From NCBI RefSeq assembly GCF_022370755.2, contig NZ_CP092364.2:5952001-6016000 (forward strand): a stretch of 64,000 nt of DNA. Direction: 5' to 3'. The notes under the pieces were generated by a model that saw nothing but the letters and a program-made list of their open reading frames with translations, made no database searches and was not told the origin of the DNA. Positions 1 to 8,409 of the stretch are shown one piece after another. The position numbers and the translations under genes are program-made. The DNA is from Mycolicibacterium goodii (lineage in GTDB: Bacteria; Actinomycetota; Actinomycetes; Mycobacteriales; Mycobacteriaceae). The first letter of the stretch is position 1. Each line of letters begins with the position of its first letter.

Positions 1-416
1 AACGCAACATCCAATGACACCGCCAGCGCGCGGGTGTCGCTGATCTTCGCGGTGAGCGCCGCGCCGACGGTGCCCGAGTGAAGGACGGCCCGTCCGACGT
101 TGGCGCCGTGATTGATCCCGGACAGCACCAGGTCGGGTCGCGGTGTGAACCAGCCGTTCAACGCTGCCGCGACGATGTGACCGGGTTGTGCGTGCACCGC
201 CCAGGTCTCTATCCCGTCCAGTCCCGCGACGTCGCGGCGCTCGACGATGGTGCGTCCCTCGTGGCGGACCGCGCTGAGTGCCGCGCTCGCACCGCTGGCC
301 TGTTCGGCGGGTGCGGCCACGATGACGTCCAGCCCGTAGTCGCGTGCGGCAAGGGCCAGTTCGTGCAGGCCGGGCGAATCGATCCCGTCGTCGTTGGTCA
401 CCAATGCGCGTGGCAC
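1..416 (-). CDS. surE: 5'-nucleotidase SurE, 3' end cut by window edge
   Basis: Only the N-terminal about 138 codons are present; the gene runs off the left edge. The protein opens with PRALVTNDDGIDSPGL, the SurE nucleotide-phosphatase signature in which the paired Asp residues bind the metal. Downstream SGINHGANVG and HSGTVGAALTA are further family blocks. The family dephosphorylates nucleoside 5'- or 3'-monophosphates in the cytoplasm. I chose GTG at 416 because AGGAGG sits 7 nt upstream (424-429 on the plus strand) and because SurE normally has only a few residues before the NDDG block. It lies 27 nt after a PfkB-type kinase on the same strand, so the two are probably co-transcribed. Confidence 0.9.
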   Translation of the reverse strand, partial: MPRALVTNDDGIDSPGLHELALAARDYGLDVIVAAPAEQASGASAALSAVRHEGRTIVERRDVAGLDGIETWAVHAQPGHIVAAALNGWFTPRPDLVLSGINHGANVGRAVLHSGTVGAALTAKISDTRALAVSLDVA

Positions 417-443
417 CTGGGGTCCTCCTCTGCTTCCTACGAG

Positions 444-1451
444 TTACTCCCACGGACGAAGCTCGACCCGGTCGGCGAGCGTGTCGACGGCCCGCGCACC
501 ACCGGTGCCCAACCCGTGCCGGACGACGTTGAGCGCCCCGCACGCGGCCCCGATCTGCAGCGCCTGGCGCAGCGAACGGCCGCGGGCCAGCGCGGCGACC
601 ATGCCTGCGGTCATCGAGTCCCCGGCGCCTGACGGGTCGGCCGGCTCGAGCTTCGGCATCACGACCTCCACGATGGCGGCCTCGCCGAAATCGTCGTCGT
701 CGAACAACGCCAGCGCGGGCGCGGCCCCGGACCGTGAGACGACGATCGTGCCCGCGCCGCCTTCGTCGCGCAGGGTCCGCATGGCGGCGACGAGGTCCTT
801 GGCGTCGTCCGTTTTCGCACGGCCGTCGTCGAGCAGTTCCTCGTGGCTCACCTTGATCAGGTCCGGGTGGCCCGCGAGCACCGCCTCGAGTCGCTCGCCG
901 GCGAGATCGGCCGCAACCTTGCATCCGTTGGCGCCGAGGTCCGTCGACAGGCGTCGGTACAGGTCGGCCGGGAGGACCCGGTCGTCCTGCGGGCCGGACA
1001 GCAGCACACGGCCGTGGGTGAGGCCCTCGGTGAGCGTGAGTTCGTAGAGTGAGTCGAGCTCGTGACGGTCCAGCGGGGTGCCGGAACTCTGCGCGAGGAC
1101 TTCGCGGTCCCCCTTGCGGCGGTCGTGGACGTACGCCCCGTTACGGGAACTGACGGGGACCATCCGCAGCGTGACATCGGTGGAGGGCAGCAGGTGGCCG
1201 AGCACCGATCCGGTCTCGCCGCCCAGCGCGGAGCACAGCACGGTGGGCACACCCAGCGAGGACACCATGCGGGACTGCCACACCCCCTGTCCGCCCGCAT
1301 GCACGTGGATGTCGTCCTCGCCGGACCGGTCTTCGACGGTCACGGTGAGCACGGGCATCGGCGCGAAGATCACGACGGTGTCCGGCTTGTCCGAGGTTTC
1401 GCCGTCGTTCGTTGTCGCGCGCGTGTTCGTCATGGACGGGTGGATACCCAT
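444..1451 (-). CDS. PfkB-family sugar kinase
   Basis: A 335-residue ribokinase/PfkB-type kinase that would transfer phosphate from ATP to a sugar or sugar phosphate in the cytoplasm. The N-terminal HAGGQGVWQSRMVSSLG block is the substrate-binding GG motif, and DPSGAGDS near residue 290 is the anion-hole/catalytic-base motif, in which Pro-Ser replaces the usual Thr-x before GAGD. Mid-protein SHEELLDDGRA matches the N-x-x-E region with His in place of Asn. These features recall the 1-phosphofructokinase/tagatose-kinase side of the family, but the substrate cannot be read from sequence. A second ATG at 1433 is possible. It precedes surE by 27 nt, so a kinase and a phosphatase share one operon. 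Confidence 0.82.
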   Translation of the reverse strand: MGIHPSMTNTRATTNDGETSDKPDTVVIFAPMPVLTVTVEDRSGEDDIHVHAGGQGVWQSRMVSSLGVPTVLCSALGGETGSVLGHLLPSTDVTLRMVPVSSRNGAYVHDRRKGDREVLAQSSGTPLDRHELDSLYELTLTEGLTHGRVLLSGPQDDRVLPADLYRRLSTDLGANGCKVAADLAGERLEAVLAGHPDLIKVSHEELLDDGRAKTDDAKDLVAAMRTLRDEGGAGTIVVSRSGAAPALALFDDDDFGEAAIVEVVMPKLEPADPSGAGDSMTAGMVAALARGRSLRQALQIGAACGALNVVRHGLGTGGARAVDTLADRVELRPWE

Positions 1452-1480
1452 TTCGGATTGTGATGTGCTCCCAATTTCAA

Positions 1481-1500
1481 GACGCTGTCACAACAGCGTC
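1481..1500. promoter_or_regulatory. Stem-loop upstream of the PfkB kinase
   Basis: Perfect 8-bp inverted repeat, GACGCTGT and ACAGCGTC, around a 4-nt loop. It lies 30 nt before the kinase start and about 125 nt past the stop of the Rv2525c-like gene on the same strand. It could be an operator for the pfkB-surE unit or a terminator for the preceding gene. No T-run follows on the minus strand. Confidence 0.35.
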
Positions 1501-1624
1501 GCCGGCGGAATCTCGAGGGCATGACTGATCGCCTCCACGAGATCGCCCCGTGGACACCGGTCGCCGCTCAGCGGAGATCACCAGTGGGGCAGCACAATTG
1601 CGCCGAAATGGGGTGAATGTGAGC

Positions 1625-2425
1625 TCAGGGGTGGAAGTTCCACTGGCCGACATCCTGGGCCAGGGCATCGTTGACATCCACGCGCACGCCGCCGACCAGA
1701 GGTCCCGGATTGGACGCAGTGTCGATGGTGTGCTGGTAGAGCACCGCCGCGGGGTGGATCTTCCCCTTCGACCAGGAGCGGGTCTGCCAGGCCCATGCCT
1801 TGCCGGGTGTGCGTGACCGGCCGATCACCCCGTCTTCGATGGCCCACTGACAGACGTTGACCCCGCCGTACACGCCGGTGCGCAGGACGCCGATCACGGA
1901 GTTGATGCCGCGGAACCATGGCAGCGCGACGTCGTTCCACGTCTGGCGGTCGATGTCCTCGTCGATTGAGAAATAGATGGGGGCGTTCTTGGCGCCTCCA
2001 GCGGCGGTGTGCAGTTGCCATGCGGTCTTGGCGTCGGCGACGCCGCCCGCCGCGCCACGCCTGAAGTCCGACGGCGCGGTGCCGCCCGGCTTGCCGTACT
2101 GGTAGTTACTGACGATCACCAACCCGGCCTTGGTCAGTGATTCGGCATACGGGCGGGTGATCGGCTTGGCGCCGAATGACGATCCGGGGCGTGACGTCGA
2201 GACATAGTTGATGACGCCGGCGTAGCCCGCGGCCCGGATGTGCTCGGCGGGGATCTGGGCCGCGGCGAAGTCGATCAGTTGGGGGGCGGCGGCCGACGCC
2301 GGGGCGGCTGCCACGCCCGCACCCAGACCGGCCAGAACGGAGGCTGCGGCGGTGTAGCGCAGCGCGTCGCGCCGGGATACGCCGCGCGATCGCCGAAAGT
2401 CCAGCTTCTCCGGCGTGTGCTCCAC
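1625..2425 (-). CDS. Tat-exported Rv2525c-like protein (DUF1906, glycoside hydrolase-like fold)
   Basis: A secreted protein of about 266 residues. The N-terminus carries a twin-arginine signal (SRRDALRY, then a hydrophobic stretch ending ASAAAP). The mature part follows the M. tuberculosis Rv2525c pattern: a family start LIDFAAAQIPAEHIRAAG, then VINYVSTSRPG, VSNYQYGK, APIYFSIDED, RTGVYGG and a GGVRVDVNDA-QWNFHP end. Rv2525c is a Tat substrate with a glycoside-hydrolase-like TIM fold and an unsettled role at the cell surface. The reading frame stays open upstream, but a GTG at 2425 places the Tat signal sensibly; no strong Shine-Dalgarno is visible, so the start is uncertain. The gene stands alone. 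Confidence 0.8.
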   Translation of the reverse strand: MEHTPEKLDFRRSRGVSRRDALRYTAAASVLAGLGAGVAAAPASAAAPQLIDFAAAQIPAEHIRAAGYAGVINYVSTSRPGSSFGAKPITRPYAESLTKAGLVIVSNYQYGKPGGTAPSDFRRGAAGGVADAKTAWQLHTAAGGAKNAPIYFSIDEDIDRQTWNDVALPWFRGINSVIGVLRTGVYGGVNVCQWAIEDGVIGRSRTPGKAWAWQTRSWSKGKIHPAAVLYQHTIDTASNPGPLVGGVRVDVNDALAQDVGQWNFHP

Positions 2426-2715
2426 GGCACGGATGTTAACAATGAGGCGGTTGTGAACTGTTGTGGCTCGCCGGGCGGATTTCACTTCTGGCTGGAACCG
2501 CTTCCTGGCGGTGAGGCGTCGACGGTGTCGGCGAGGCGCCGAAGTTGGCGGGCCAGTTGCGGCCGCCGTCGTCTCGCTGCTCACCGTGCTGACGATGCGC
2601 GAGACCGCCAATCGGCCTCTTCGGGCGCTCGACGCGCCTTCGTTGACAGTGTCCCGCCCCGAGCCTAGCCTCTGACTACGTATGTTGTCATTCGAGGGCG
2701 TGGAAGGACGGAACG

Positions 2716-3939
2716 ATGAGCGGGGCCATTCCGACGCGCCACCCGGACCGTCCGCGGCCGATCCCGGCCGGCATCCGCGCCATGGCGACCGCGCTGGCGA
2801 TCCGAAACCCGACGCCGCAGCAGTGGCAGGTTCTCGGGGAACGCCTCACCGTCGGTGACGAACCCATGGACCGCCTGGTCGAGTGGATGGCGGCCACCGG
2901 GATGGACCAGACCCGGCCCTTGTTCGAGCGTGCACTGCGCGACGGCATCGTCAGCGTCCCCGACGCGCCCGCTCCGCTGCGGGAGTTCTTCGAGACCTAC
3001 CAGACGCTGCCCGAATGGGTCGACATGGAGACGGTGCGGAGGGGGCAGCGTGCGCTGCGCCGCGGCGGTGCCGACGGCATGTCTGTCGCGCGCGACGTGT
3101 CCCTGTTGGGCGGTTACCAGTTCTCGGGATTCAACAAGACCCTGCTGCGCACCGGCGCGCTGGAGAAGGGCTCCAACAAGCGGTTCGCCGAAACCATGCA
3201 GTGGGCCTTGGACGTCATCGCCGAGGACGGGCTCGAGCCCCTCGGGGTCGGGTATCGGTCCACCATCCGGGTGCGACTGATCCATTCGTTCGTACGCAGG
3301 CACGTGTCGGCGATGCCGGACTGGCGTGCCGACGAGTGGGGCCTGCCGGTCAACCAGACGGACATGGCCGCGACGCTCATCGGCGCCCTTGTGGCACCCG
3401 CGGTGGGTGCCGCCGGCCTGGGTGTGGTGCTCTCACCGTCGGAGTACAACGCCGTCGCCCACCTGACCCGCTACGTCGGCTGGCTGATCGGCGTCGAAGA
3501 CCGTTGGCTGCCAAGGAGTTTCCGCGACAGCGTGCGGGTGCTGGCGCACACGCTGTCGGCACTCGCCGAACCGGATGAGTCCAGCAGGCAGTTGGCCGCA
3601 CCGATGGTCGAGGATCCGATGGGCTGGCACTATGACACGCTGCCGGGGTTACGCCGCAGGCTCGCCCGCGCGCAGCACATGTCGATCACCAGCGCCTTCC
3701 TGGGCCGACGCACGCTGCGGTCGCTGGGTCTGCCGTCCCACGCGTTGCCGTGGTATCCGCTGCTGCGGCTGCCGCTGAACCTCAGCCGCAGCTTGGCCGC
3801 ATTCGTCCTGCCGGGCGGGCTCGAGAAGGCAGACGAGCGCGGACAGCGTGAACACCAGAAGTTGTTGCGCACCATGATCGGCGACCAGGCGCAGGCCACC
3901 ATCGGTGAATCCGCCGCGCACGTCAGCCAGGTCGCCTGA
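2716..3939 (+). CDS. MpaB/latex-clearing-type oxygenase (DUF2236)
   Basis: A 407-residue protein of the ER-bound oxygenase MpaB/MpaB'/rubber oxygenase family. Members of this family bind haem b and are linked to oxidative reactions on hydrophobic substrates. Family traits seen are SLLGGYQFSGFNKTLLRTGAL, RVRLIHSFVRRHV with the conserved Arg and His, and VNQTDMAATLIGA near the middle. There is no signal peptide or convincing membrane anchor at the N-terminus; a short hydrophobic patch near residue 360 may be peripheral. GGAAGGA at about 2701 gives a good ribosome-binding site for ATG 2716. Upstream is the Rv2525c-like gene in the opposite direction, so it is transcribed alone. Its substrate is unknown. 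Confidence 0.78.
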   Translation: MSGAIPTRHPDRPRPIPAGIRAMATALAIRNPTPQQWQVLGERLTVGDEPMDRLVEWMAATGMDQTRPLFERALRDGIVSVPDAPAPLREFFETYQTLPEWVDMETVRRGQRALRRGGADGMSVARDVSLLGGYQFSGFNKTLLRTGALEKGSNKRFAETMQWALDVIAEDGLEPLGVGYRSTIRVRLIHSFVRRHVSAMPDWRADEWGLPVNQTDMAATLIGALVAPAVGAAGLGVVLSPSEYNAVAHLTRYVGWLIGVEDRWLPRSFRDSVRVLAHTLSALAEPDESSRQLAAPMVEDPMGWHYDTLPGLRRRLARAQHMSITSAFLGRRTLRSLGLPSHALPWYPLLRLPLNLSRSLAAFVLPGGLEKADERGQREHQKLLRTMIGDQAQATIGESAAHVSQVA

Positions 3940-4127
3940 GCGGTCTCTACACATATCTCGGTGATGGACCCCGTCACCGAGATCGACCTCATGGCCGTCC
4001 TTCGGACGCAGGTGAGCTCTTCTCGCGACCGTGATGCCGATTTCGTGGACAGGCACTCGGCCGGCGATAGGGGCAGGCCTCTCACGGACCCGGCGCGGCC
4101 AGTTCGCGCAGCGCCGACAGGAACGGC

Positions 4128-4331
4128 TCATCCATGCGCGCGGAAGGCATAGACGGCCACCCGATCGCCGAGTTCCTTCATCGCTGCGATGGTGGCCGCG
4201 GCGCGCCGCTGATGGTCGTGCATGGTCAGGTCGTCGGGGTCGGTGTCGGTGGACGATCCCGAGGCGTCCACCAATATCAGCGCCGTCTTGCGGTGTTCGA
4301 CATAGATGTGCTCCGGAGACTTGTCGATCTC
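4128..4331 (-). pseudogene. Remnant of a VWA-domain (NorD-like) protein
   Basis: An open stretch of about 68 codons, with no start codon of its own, encodes an isolated fragment. It includes EHIYVEHRKTALILVDASGS, then STDTDPDDLTMHDHQRRAAA, then GDRVAVYAFRAHG and a stop. The DASGSSTDT segment is a MIDAS (DxSxS) metal site, and the HDHQR-GDRVAVYAF pattern is what I remember from NorD-type nitric-oxide-reductase activation proteins. Those are about 600 residues long, so both ends are missing. It directly abuts the 3' end of the MmyB regulator gene, and its 5' end overlaps that stop codon. I read it as a leftover from a deletion; a short functional protein is unlikely. The rest of the gap at 3940-4127 shows nothing I recognise. 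Confidence 0.45.
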
Positions 4332-5194
4332 TACCGGCCGATGGTCGAGATGTATGCGTCGATGATCAAGTTGCCGTCCTGATCCGCGCGCAATCGTTCC
4401 AGCGCCCGGGCCGAGGGTGATCCTGCCTCAGGGGTGTAGGTGACGAGGAACTGGTTCGGTGTCGCGGGTGCGCGCCATGCGATGAAGGTGAGGTCGAGGT
4501 CTCCCACATCCGGATGACTCAGCTGTGTCAGCCCGGTCGACTTCTCGTACACGTGGTGCTCGTTCCAGTAGCGCCGGAATGCCGCACTGCGCAGCGACAG
4601 GTCGCGGACGAGTGCCGTCAGGTCAGGATCCTCGGGGTTGCGGCCACCCGCCATCCGAAGCATGCCGACGGTGTCACGTGCCGACGCCTCCCAGTTGCGG
4701 TGCCGGGTCGCCACGTCGGTGTCGCAGAACAACAACCACGCGGCGTTGCGTTCCCGAGCGGGCCGGCCGCTGAAGTCGGTGAAGACCGCACAGGCGAGGG
4801 TGTTCCATCCGATCACCTGCGTGTTGGCGGTCATCACCAGCGCGGGCACCGTCAGCGTGTCGAGCAGGGTGCGTGTCGCGGCATCGACGTGGTCCGGTGC
4901 GGGCCGTGGTGGTCGACGTACCGGTTGAGCGAGGTGACGCAGATGTTCACGCTGGGGTTCGTCGAGCAGCAAGGTCGCCGCGATCGCCTCGATGACCGAT
5001 TCGGACGGCCGTGCGGCGCGGCCCTGCTCAAGGCGCACGTAGTAATCGGTGGACAGCCCCACCAGAGCGGCGACTTCCTCGCGCCGCAGCCCGGACACCC
5101 GGCGCCTCCGGCCCGTGTCCGGGATCCCGACGGCGCTCGGCGGAACTGCTGCCCGGCGAGCCTGGAGGAAAGCACCGAGTTCGGTCTTGCTCAT
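4331..5194 (-). CDS. MmyB-like transcriptional regulator (XRE HTH plus ligand-binding domain)
   Basis: A 287-residue regulator. Residues 1-90 hold an XRE-type helix-turn-helix with the actinobacterial signature RVSGLRREEVAALVGLSTDY followed by YVRLEQGR. Residues 110-270 are the MmyB PAS-like ligand domain, which in this family binds hydrophobic ligands. Motifs there are PALVMTANTQVIGWNTLACAVF, the RNAAWLLF block and the GDLDLTF-x-AW strand. It is divergent from the Ddn-like gene, with 34 nt between starts, so it probably controls that promoter and its own. ATG 5194 is preceded by GAGGAGC. A close family member is encoded at 25.1-26.0 kb. Confidence 0.88.
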   Translation of the reverse strand: MSKTELGAFLQARRAAVPPSAVGIPDTGRRRRVSGLRREEVAALVGLSTDYYVRLEQGRAARPSESVIEAIAATLLLDEPQREHLRHLAQPVRRPPRPAPDHVDAATRTLLDTLTVPALVMTANTQVIGWNTLACAVFTDFSGRPARERNAAWLLFCDTDVATRHRNWEASARDTVGMLRMAGGRNPEDPDLTALVRDLSLRSAAFRRYWNEHHVYEKSTGLTQLSHPDVGDLDLTFIAWRAPATPNQFLVTYTPEAGSPSARALERLRADQDGNLIIDAYISTIGR

Positions 5195-5228
5195 AGCTCC
5201 TCTTTACGCCGCCAGTGCGGGACAGACC

Positions 5229-5792
5229 ATGGGTCTGGCAGACCCCCCGTCAGTCACAGCCAAGGTGCGGCCGACTCTGGATGCCATCGATGCGCGGGTC
5301 GACAGTGGTGACATAACTGATCGAACACGCGTCCCTCGGATCCCCACCCATGCAGAGACACAGGCGAATCCGCGCGTTCTCGAAGACTTCAATTCCGCGG
5401 TCATCGAGGAGTTCCGTGCCACCGGCGGGAAAGTCGGTGGGCCGTTCGCGGACTCCGCCGTGCTCCTTCTGACGACGACGGGGGCCCGCTCCGGACAACA
5501 ACGCCAGACACCTCTGGAGTACTTCACCGTCGACGATCGGATCCTCATTGTCGGCACCCGGGGCGGGGCGCCGCAGAATCCGGCGTGGGTACACAACCTC
5601 CGCGCCCACCCGGCGGTGCGTGTCGAGATCGGAACGGATGCGTATGACGCTGTGGCACTGGAGATCACCGGCGCCGAACGTGACGATGTGTTCGCCCGGA
5701 TCGTCGACATCTGTCCGCGTATCGACACCTATCCGAAACCGGCGCGGATCATCCCGGTATTCGAACTTCGGAGAGCGTGCCCGCACTCGTGA
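5229..5792 (+). CDS. Ddn-like deazaflavin (F420)-dependent oxidoreductase
   Basis: About 187 residues. The core matches the deazaflavin-dependent nitroreductase (Ddn/Rv1155-like split-barrel) family: VIEEFRATGGKVGGPF, then LLLTTTGARSGQQRQTPLEYF, ILIVGTRGGAPQNPAWVHNL and a VRVEIGTD strand. Such proteins use reduced F420 to reduce quinones, nitroaromatics or enones at the membrane face. The N-terminal 50 residues before the core have no match I recognise; ATG 5229 is my choice, and a later GTG at about 5262 is possible. It is divergent from the MmyB regulator and only 3 nt ahead of the UvrA2-like gene, so the two probably form an operon. Confidence 0.82.
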   Translation: MGLADPPSVTAKVRPTLDAIDARVDSGDITDRTRVPRIPTHAETQANPRVLEDFNSAVIEEFRATGGKVGGPFADSAVLLLTTTGARSGQQRQTPLEYFTVDDRILIVGTRGGAPQNPAWVHNLRAHPAVRVEIGTDAYDAVALEITGAERDDVFARIVDICPRIDTYPKPARIIPVFELRRACPHS

Positions 5793-5795
5793 ACA

Positions 5796-8327
5796 ATGGG
5801 GCGGGTGGAACCCGGAACAGATACGTATGAACATGACCCGTACATCCGTGTCTACGCTTCCCGCGTCCACAACCTGAAGACCGTCGACGTCGTGGCACCG
5901 CGCGATTCGTTCGTGGTGTTCACCGGAGTATCGGGGTCCGGGAAGTCCTCGCTGGCGTTCGGCACCATCTACGCCGAAGCGCAGCGCCGCTACTTCGAGT
6001 CGGTGGCGCCGTATGCCCGCCGGTTGCTGTTGCCGCAGGACGCGCCGAAGGTCGACGACATCACCGGCCTGCCGCCCGCGGTGGCCTTACAACAGCGTCG
6101 CGGCACCGCGACGTCGCGGTCGACGGTCGGCACCGTCACCACGCTGTCGAACCTGCTGCGGATGCTGTTCTCCCGTGCCGGCACCTATCCGCCCGGCGCG
6201 ACGGAGCGACTCGACTCCGATGCGTTCTCGCCGAACACCTCGATCGGGGCGTGTCCGGAGTGTCACGGTTTGGGCCGCATCCACGAGGTGACCGAGGAGA
6301 CGCTCGTACCCGACCCCTCACTGACCATCCGGGAGGGCGCGGTGGCCGCGTGGCCGGGTGCCTGGCAGGGCCAGAACCTGCGCGACATCCTCATCACGCT
6401 GGGCTACGACATCGACAAGCCGTGGCGCAAACTGCCGAAGCGGCAACGGGAATGGATCCTGTTCACCGAAGATCAACCCACGGTCGAGATCGACCCGGGC
6501 CGGCACCCCGTGACCGCGGATTACTACTACAACGGCACCTTCTCCAGCGCTGAGCGGCACGTGCGTCACACGCTCGCCAACTCGCAGAGCGCGACGATGC
6601 GGCGGCGGGTGCTGCAGTACGTCAACAGTGTCGACTGCGGTGTCTGCGACGGCTCGGGTCTGCGCCCCGAAGCGCTCGCGGTGACCTTCGCGGGCCGCAC
6701 CATCGCCGATCTGGTGGCGTTGCCGTTGACGACGCTGGCCGAGGTCCTCACACCCGCGGCCACCCGAACCGAGTTCGCCGCGGCCTACGAGTCGGCCGAG
6801 TCGGGCGAGTTCACCGAGGTGGCAACGATGATCGCGGCCGATCTGGTGGCCCGGATCGGGGTGCTCGTCGACCTCGGGTTGGGGTACCTGAGCCTGAACC
6901 GCCGCACGCCGACGGTGTCACCCGGCGAACTGCAGCGCCTCCGCCTCGCGACACAGCTGAGGGCCGGACTGTTCGGCGTTCTGTACGTGCTGGACGAACC
7001 GTCGGCGGGTTTGCACCCCGCCGATGCCGAACCGCTGCTCGATGTGCTGGATCGGCTTCGGCGCGCGGGCAATTCGTTGTTCGTGGTCGAACACGACATG
7101 GATGTGGTGCGCCGCGCGGACTGGGTCGTCGACGTCGGACCCGGGGCGGGGGAGTGGGGCGGCCAGGTGCTCTACAGCGGTCCGGTGGGCGGTCTCGCCG
7201 ACGTCGGATCATCGGTCACGCGGCGGCATCTGTTCACCGACGGGCCGTCGCCCCAGCGAGAGACACGAACACCTGCAGGAGTGATGCGGTTGGGCGGCAT
7301 CACGTTTCACAACCTGCACGATGTCGACGTCGACATTCCGCTGGGCAGCTTCGTGGCGGTCACCGGCGTTTCGGGATCGGGCAAGTCGACGCTGGTCTGC
7401 AAGGTGCTGGGTGACGTGATGGCCCGGCAGCTGGGGAAGTCCGTCGAACCCGCGGACGATGCCGGCGACGGTGACGCCGAACTGCTCGACATCGACGTCG
7501 ACGCCAGTGTGGGCGTACGTGTCGAGGGTGCCGAGATGATCGACCGCCTCGTCACCGTGGACCAGCGGCCGATCGGGCGTACCCCGAGGTCCAACCTCGC
7601 GACCTACACAGGGTTGTTCGACGCCGTCCGAAAAGCGTTCGCCAAGACCCCGGAAGCGCGTCGGCGCGGTTGGAGTGCGGGCCGGTTCTCGTTCAACGTC
7701 GCCGAGGGGCGCTGCGCCACGTGCCAGGGTGAGGGCTTCGTGGCGGTGGAGTTGCTGTTTCTGCCGGGCACGTACGCCACCTGCCCGGCATGCGGCGGCG
7801 CCCGGTATTCCGATGAAACCCTCGAGGTCACCTACCGCGGCCGCACCATCGCCGACGTCCTGGCCCAGACGGTCGACGAGGCCGCCGAATTCCTCGGTGA
7901 TCTCCCCGGCGCGGCGCGGAGCTTGACGACGCTGCGTGATGTCGGACTCGGGTATCTGCGGCTGGGGCAGCCGGCGACCGAGTTGTCCGGCGGTGAGGCG
8001 CAACGGATCAAGCTGGCGTCGGAGTTGCAGCGCGCGAAACGTGGTCACACGTTGTACGTGCTCGACGAGCCCACGACAGGCCTGCATCCGGACGACGTCG
8101 AGCTGCTGGAACGGCAGCCGCACCGTCTCGTCGATGCGGGCAACACCGTGGTGGTGGCCGAGCATGACATGTCGGTGGTGGCCAGAGCCGATCATGTCAT
8201 CGATCTCGGCCCGGGCGGAGGGGACGACGGTGGCACCGTGGTGGCGGCCGGCACGCCCGCTGCGGTCGCGGCCGGCACGGAAAGCCGGACCGCGCCGTAT
8301 CTCGCCGCGCGTCTGGCTGGGAAGTGA
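5796..8327 (+). CDS. UvrA2/DrrC-type excinuclease-like tandem ABC ATPase
   Basis: 843 residues, about 100 shorter than housekeeping UvrA, as in the UvrA2/DrrC subclass linked to resistance against DNA-intercalating drugs. Two ABC ATPase halves are visible. Walker A motifs are GVSGSGKSS near residue 47 and GVSGSGKST near 525. Zinc modules are CPEC...CGVCDGSG in the first half and CATCQGEG...CPACGG in the second. Signatures are VSPGELQRLRLA, a subclass variant, and the canonical LSGGEAQRIKLASEL. Walker B motifs are YVLDEPSAGLHPAD and YVLDEPTTGLHPDD. ATG 5796 starts 3 nt after the Ddn-like stop. It is cytoplasmic and should bind damaged or drug-loaded DNA; no uvrB or uvrC lies nearby. Confidence 0.88.
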   Translation: MGRVEPGTDTYEHDPYIRVYASRVHNLKTVDVVAPRDSFVVFTGVSGSGKSSLAFGTIYAEAQRRYFESVAPYARRLLLPQDAPKVDDITGLPPAVALQQRRGTATSRSTVGTVTTLSNLLRMLFSRAGTYPPGATERLDSDAFSPNTSIGACPECHGLGRIHEVTEETLVPDPSLTIREGAVAAWPGAWQGQNLRDILITLGYDIDKPWRKLPKRQREWILFTEDQPTVEIDPGRHPVTADYYYNGTFSSAERHVRHTLANSQSATMRRRVLQYVNSVDCGVCDGSGLRPEALAVTFAGRTIADLVALPLTTLAEVLTPAATRTEFAAAYESAESGEFTEVATMIAADLVARIGVLVDLGLGYLSLNRRTPTVSPGELQRLRLATQLRAGLFGVLYVLDEPSAGLHPADAEPLLDVLDRLRRAGNSLFVVEHDMDVVRRADWVVDVGPGAGEWGGQVLYSGPVGGLADVGSSVTRRHLFTDGPSPQRETRTPAGVMRLGGITFHNLHDVDVDIPLGSFVAVTGVSGSGKSTLVCKVLGDVMARQLGKSVEPADDAGDGDAELLDIDVDASVGVRVEGAEMIDRLVTVDQRPIGRTPRSNLATYTGLFDAVRKAFAKTPEARRRGWSAGRFSFNVAEGRCATCQGEGFVAVELLFLPGTYATCPACGGARYSDETLEVTYRGRTIADVLAQTVDEAAEFLGDLPGAARSLTTLRDVGLGYLRLGQPATELSGGEAQRIKLASELQRAKRGHTLYVLDEPTTGLHPDDVELLERQPHRLVDAGNTVVVAEHDMSVVARADHVIDLGPGGGDDGGTVVAAGTPAAVAAGTESRTAPYLAARLAGK

Positions 8328-8409
8328 TCCGCTCAGGTTGTGAATAACATGTGTGTAATTCGCCGAACCGCCAGCTCACAGGCTTAGGCAGCTGTGGATG
8401 AACGACCGG

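Noticed and set aside
6900..6970. Degenerate first ABC signature (VSPGELQRL) taken as an inactivated UvrA
   Set aside because: The same variant is, to my recollection, usual for the UvrA2/DrrC subclass, and all Walker motifs are intact.
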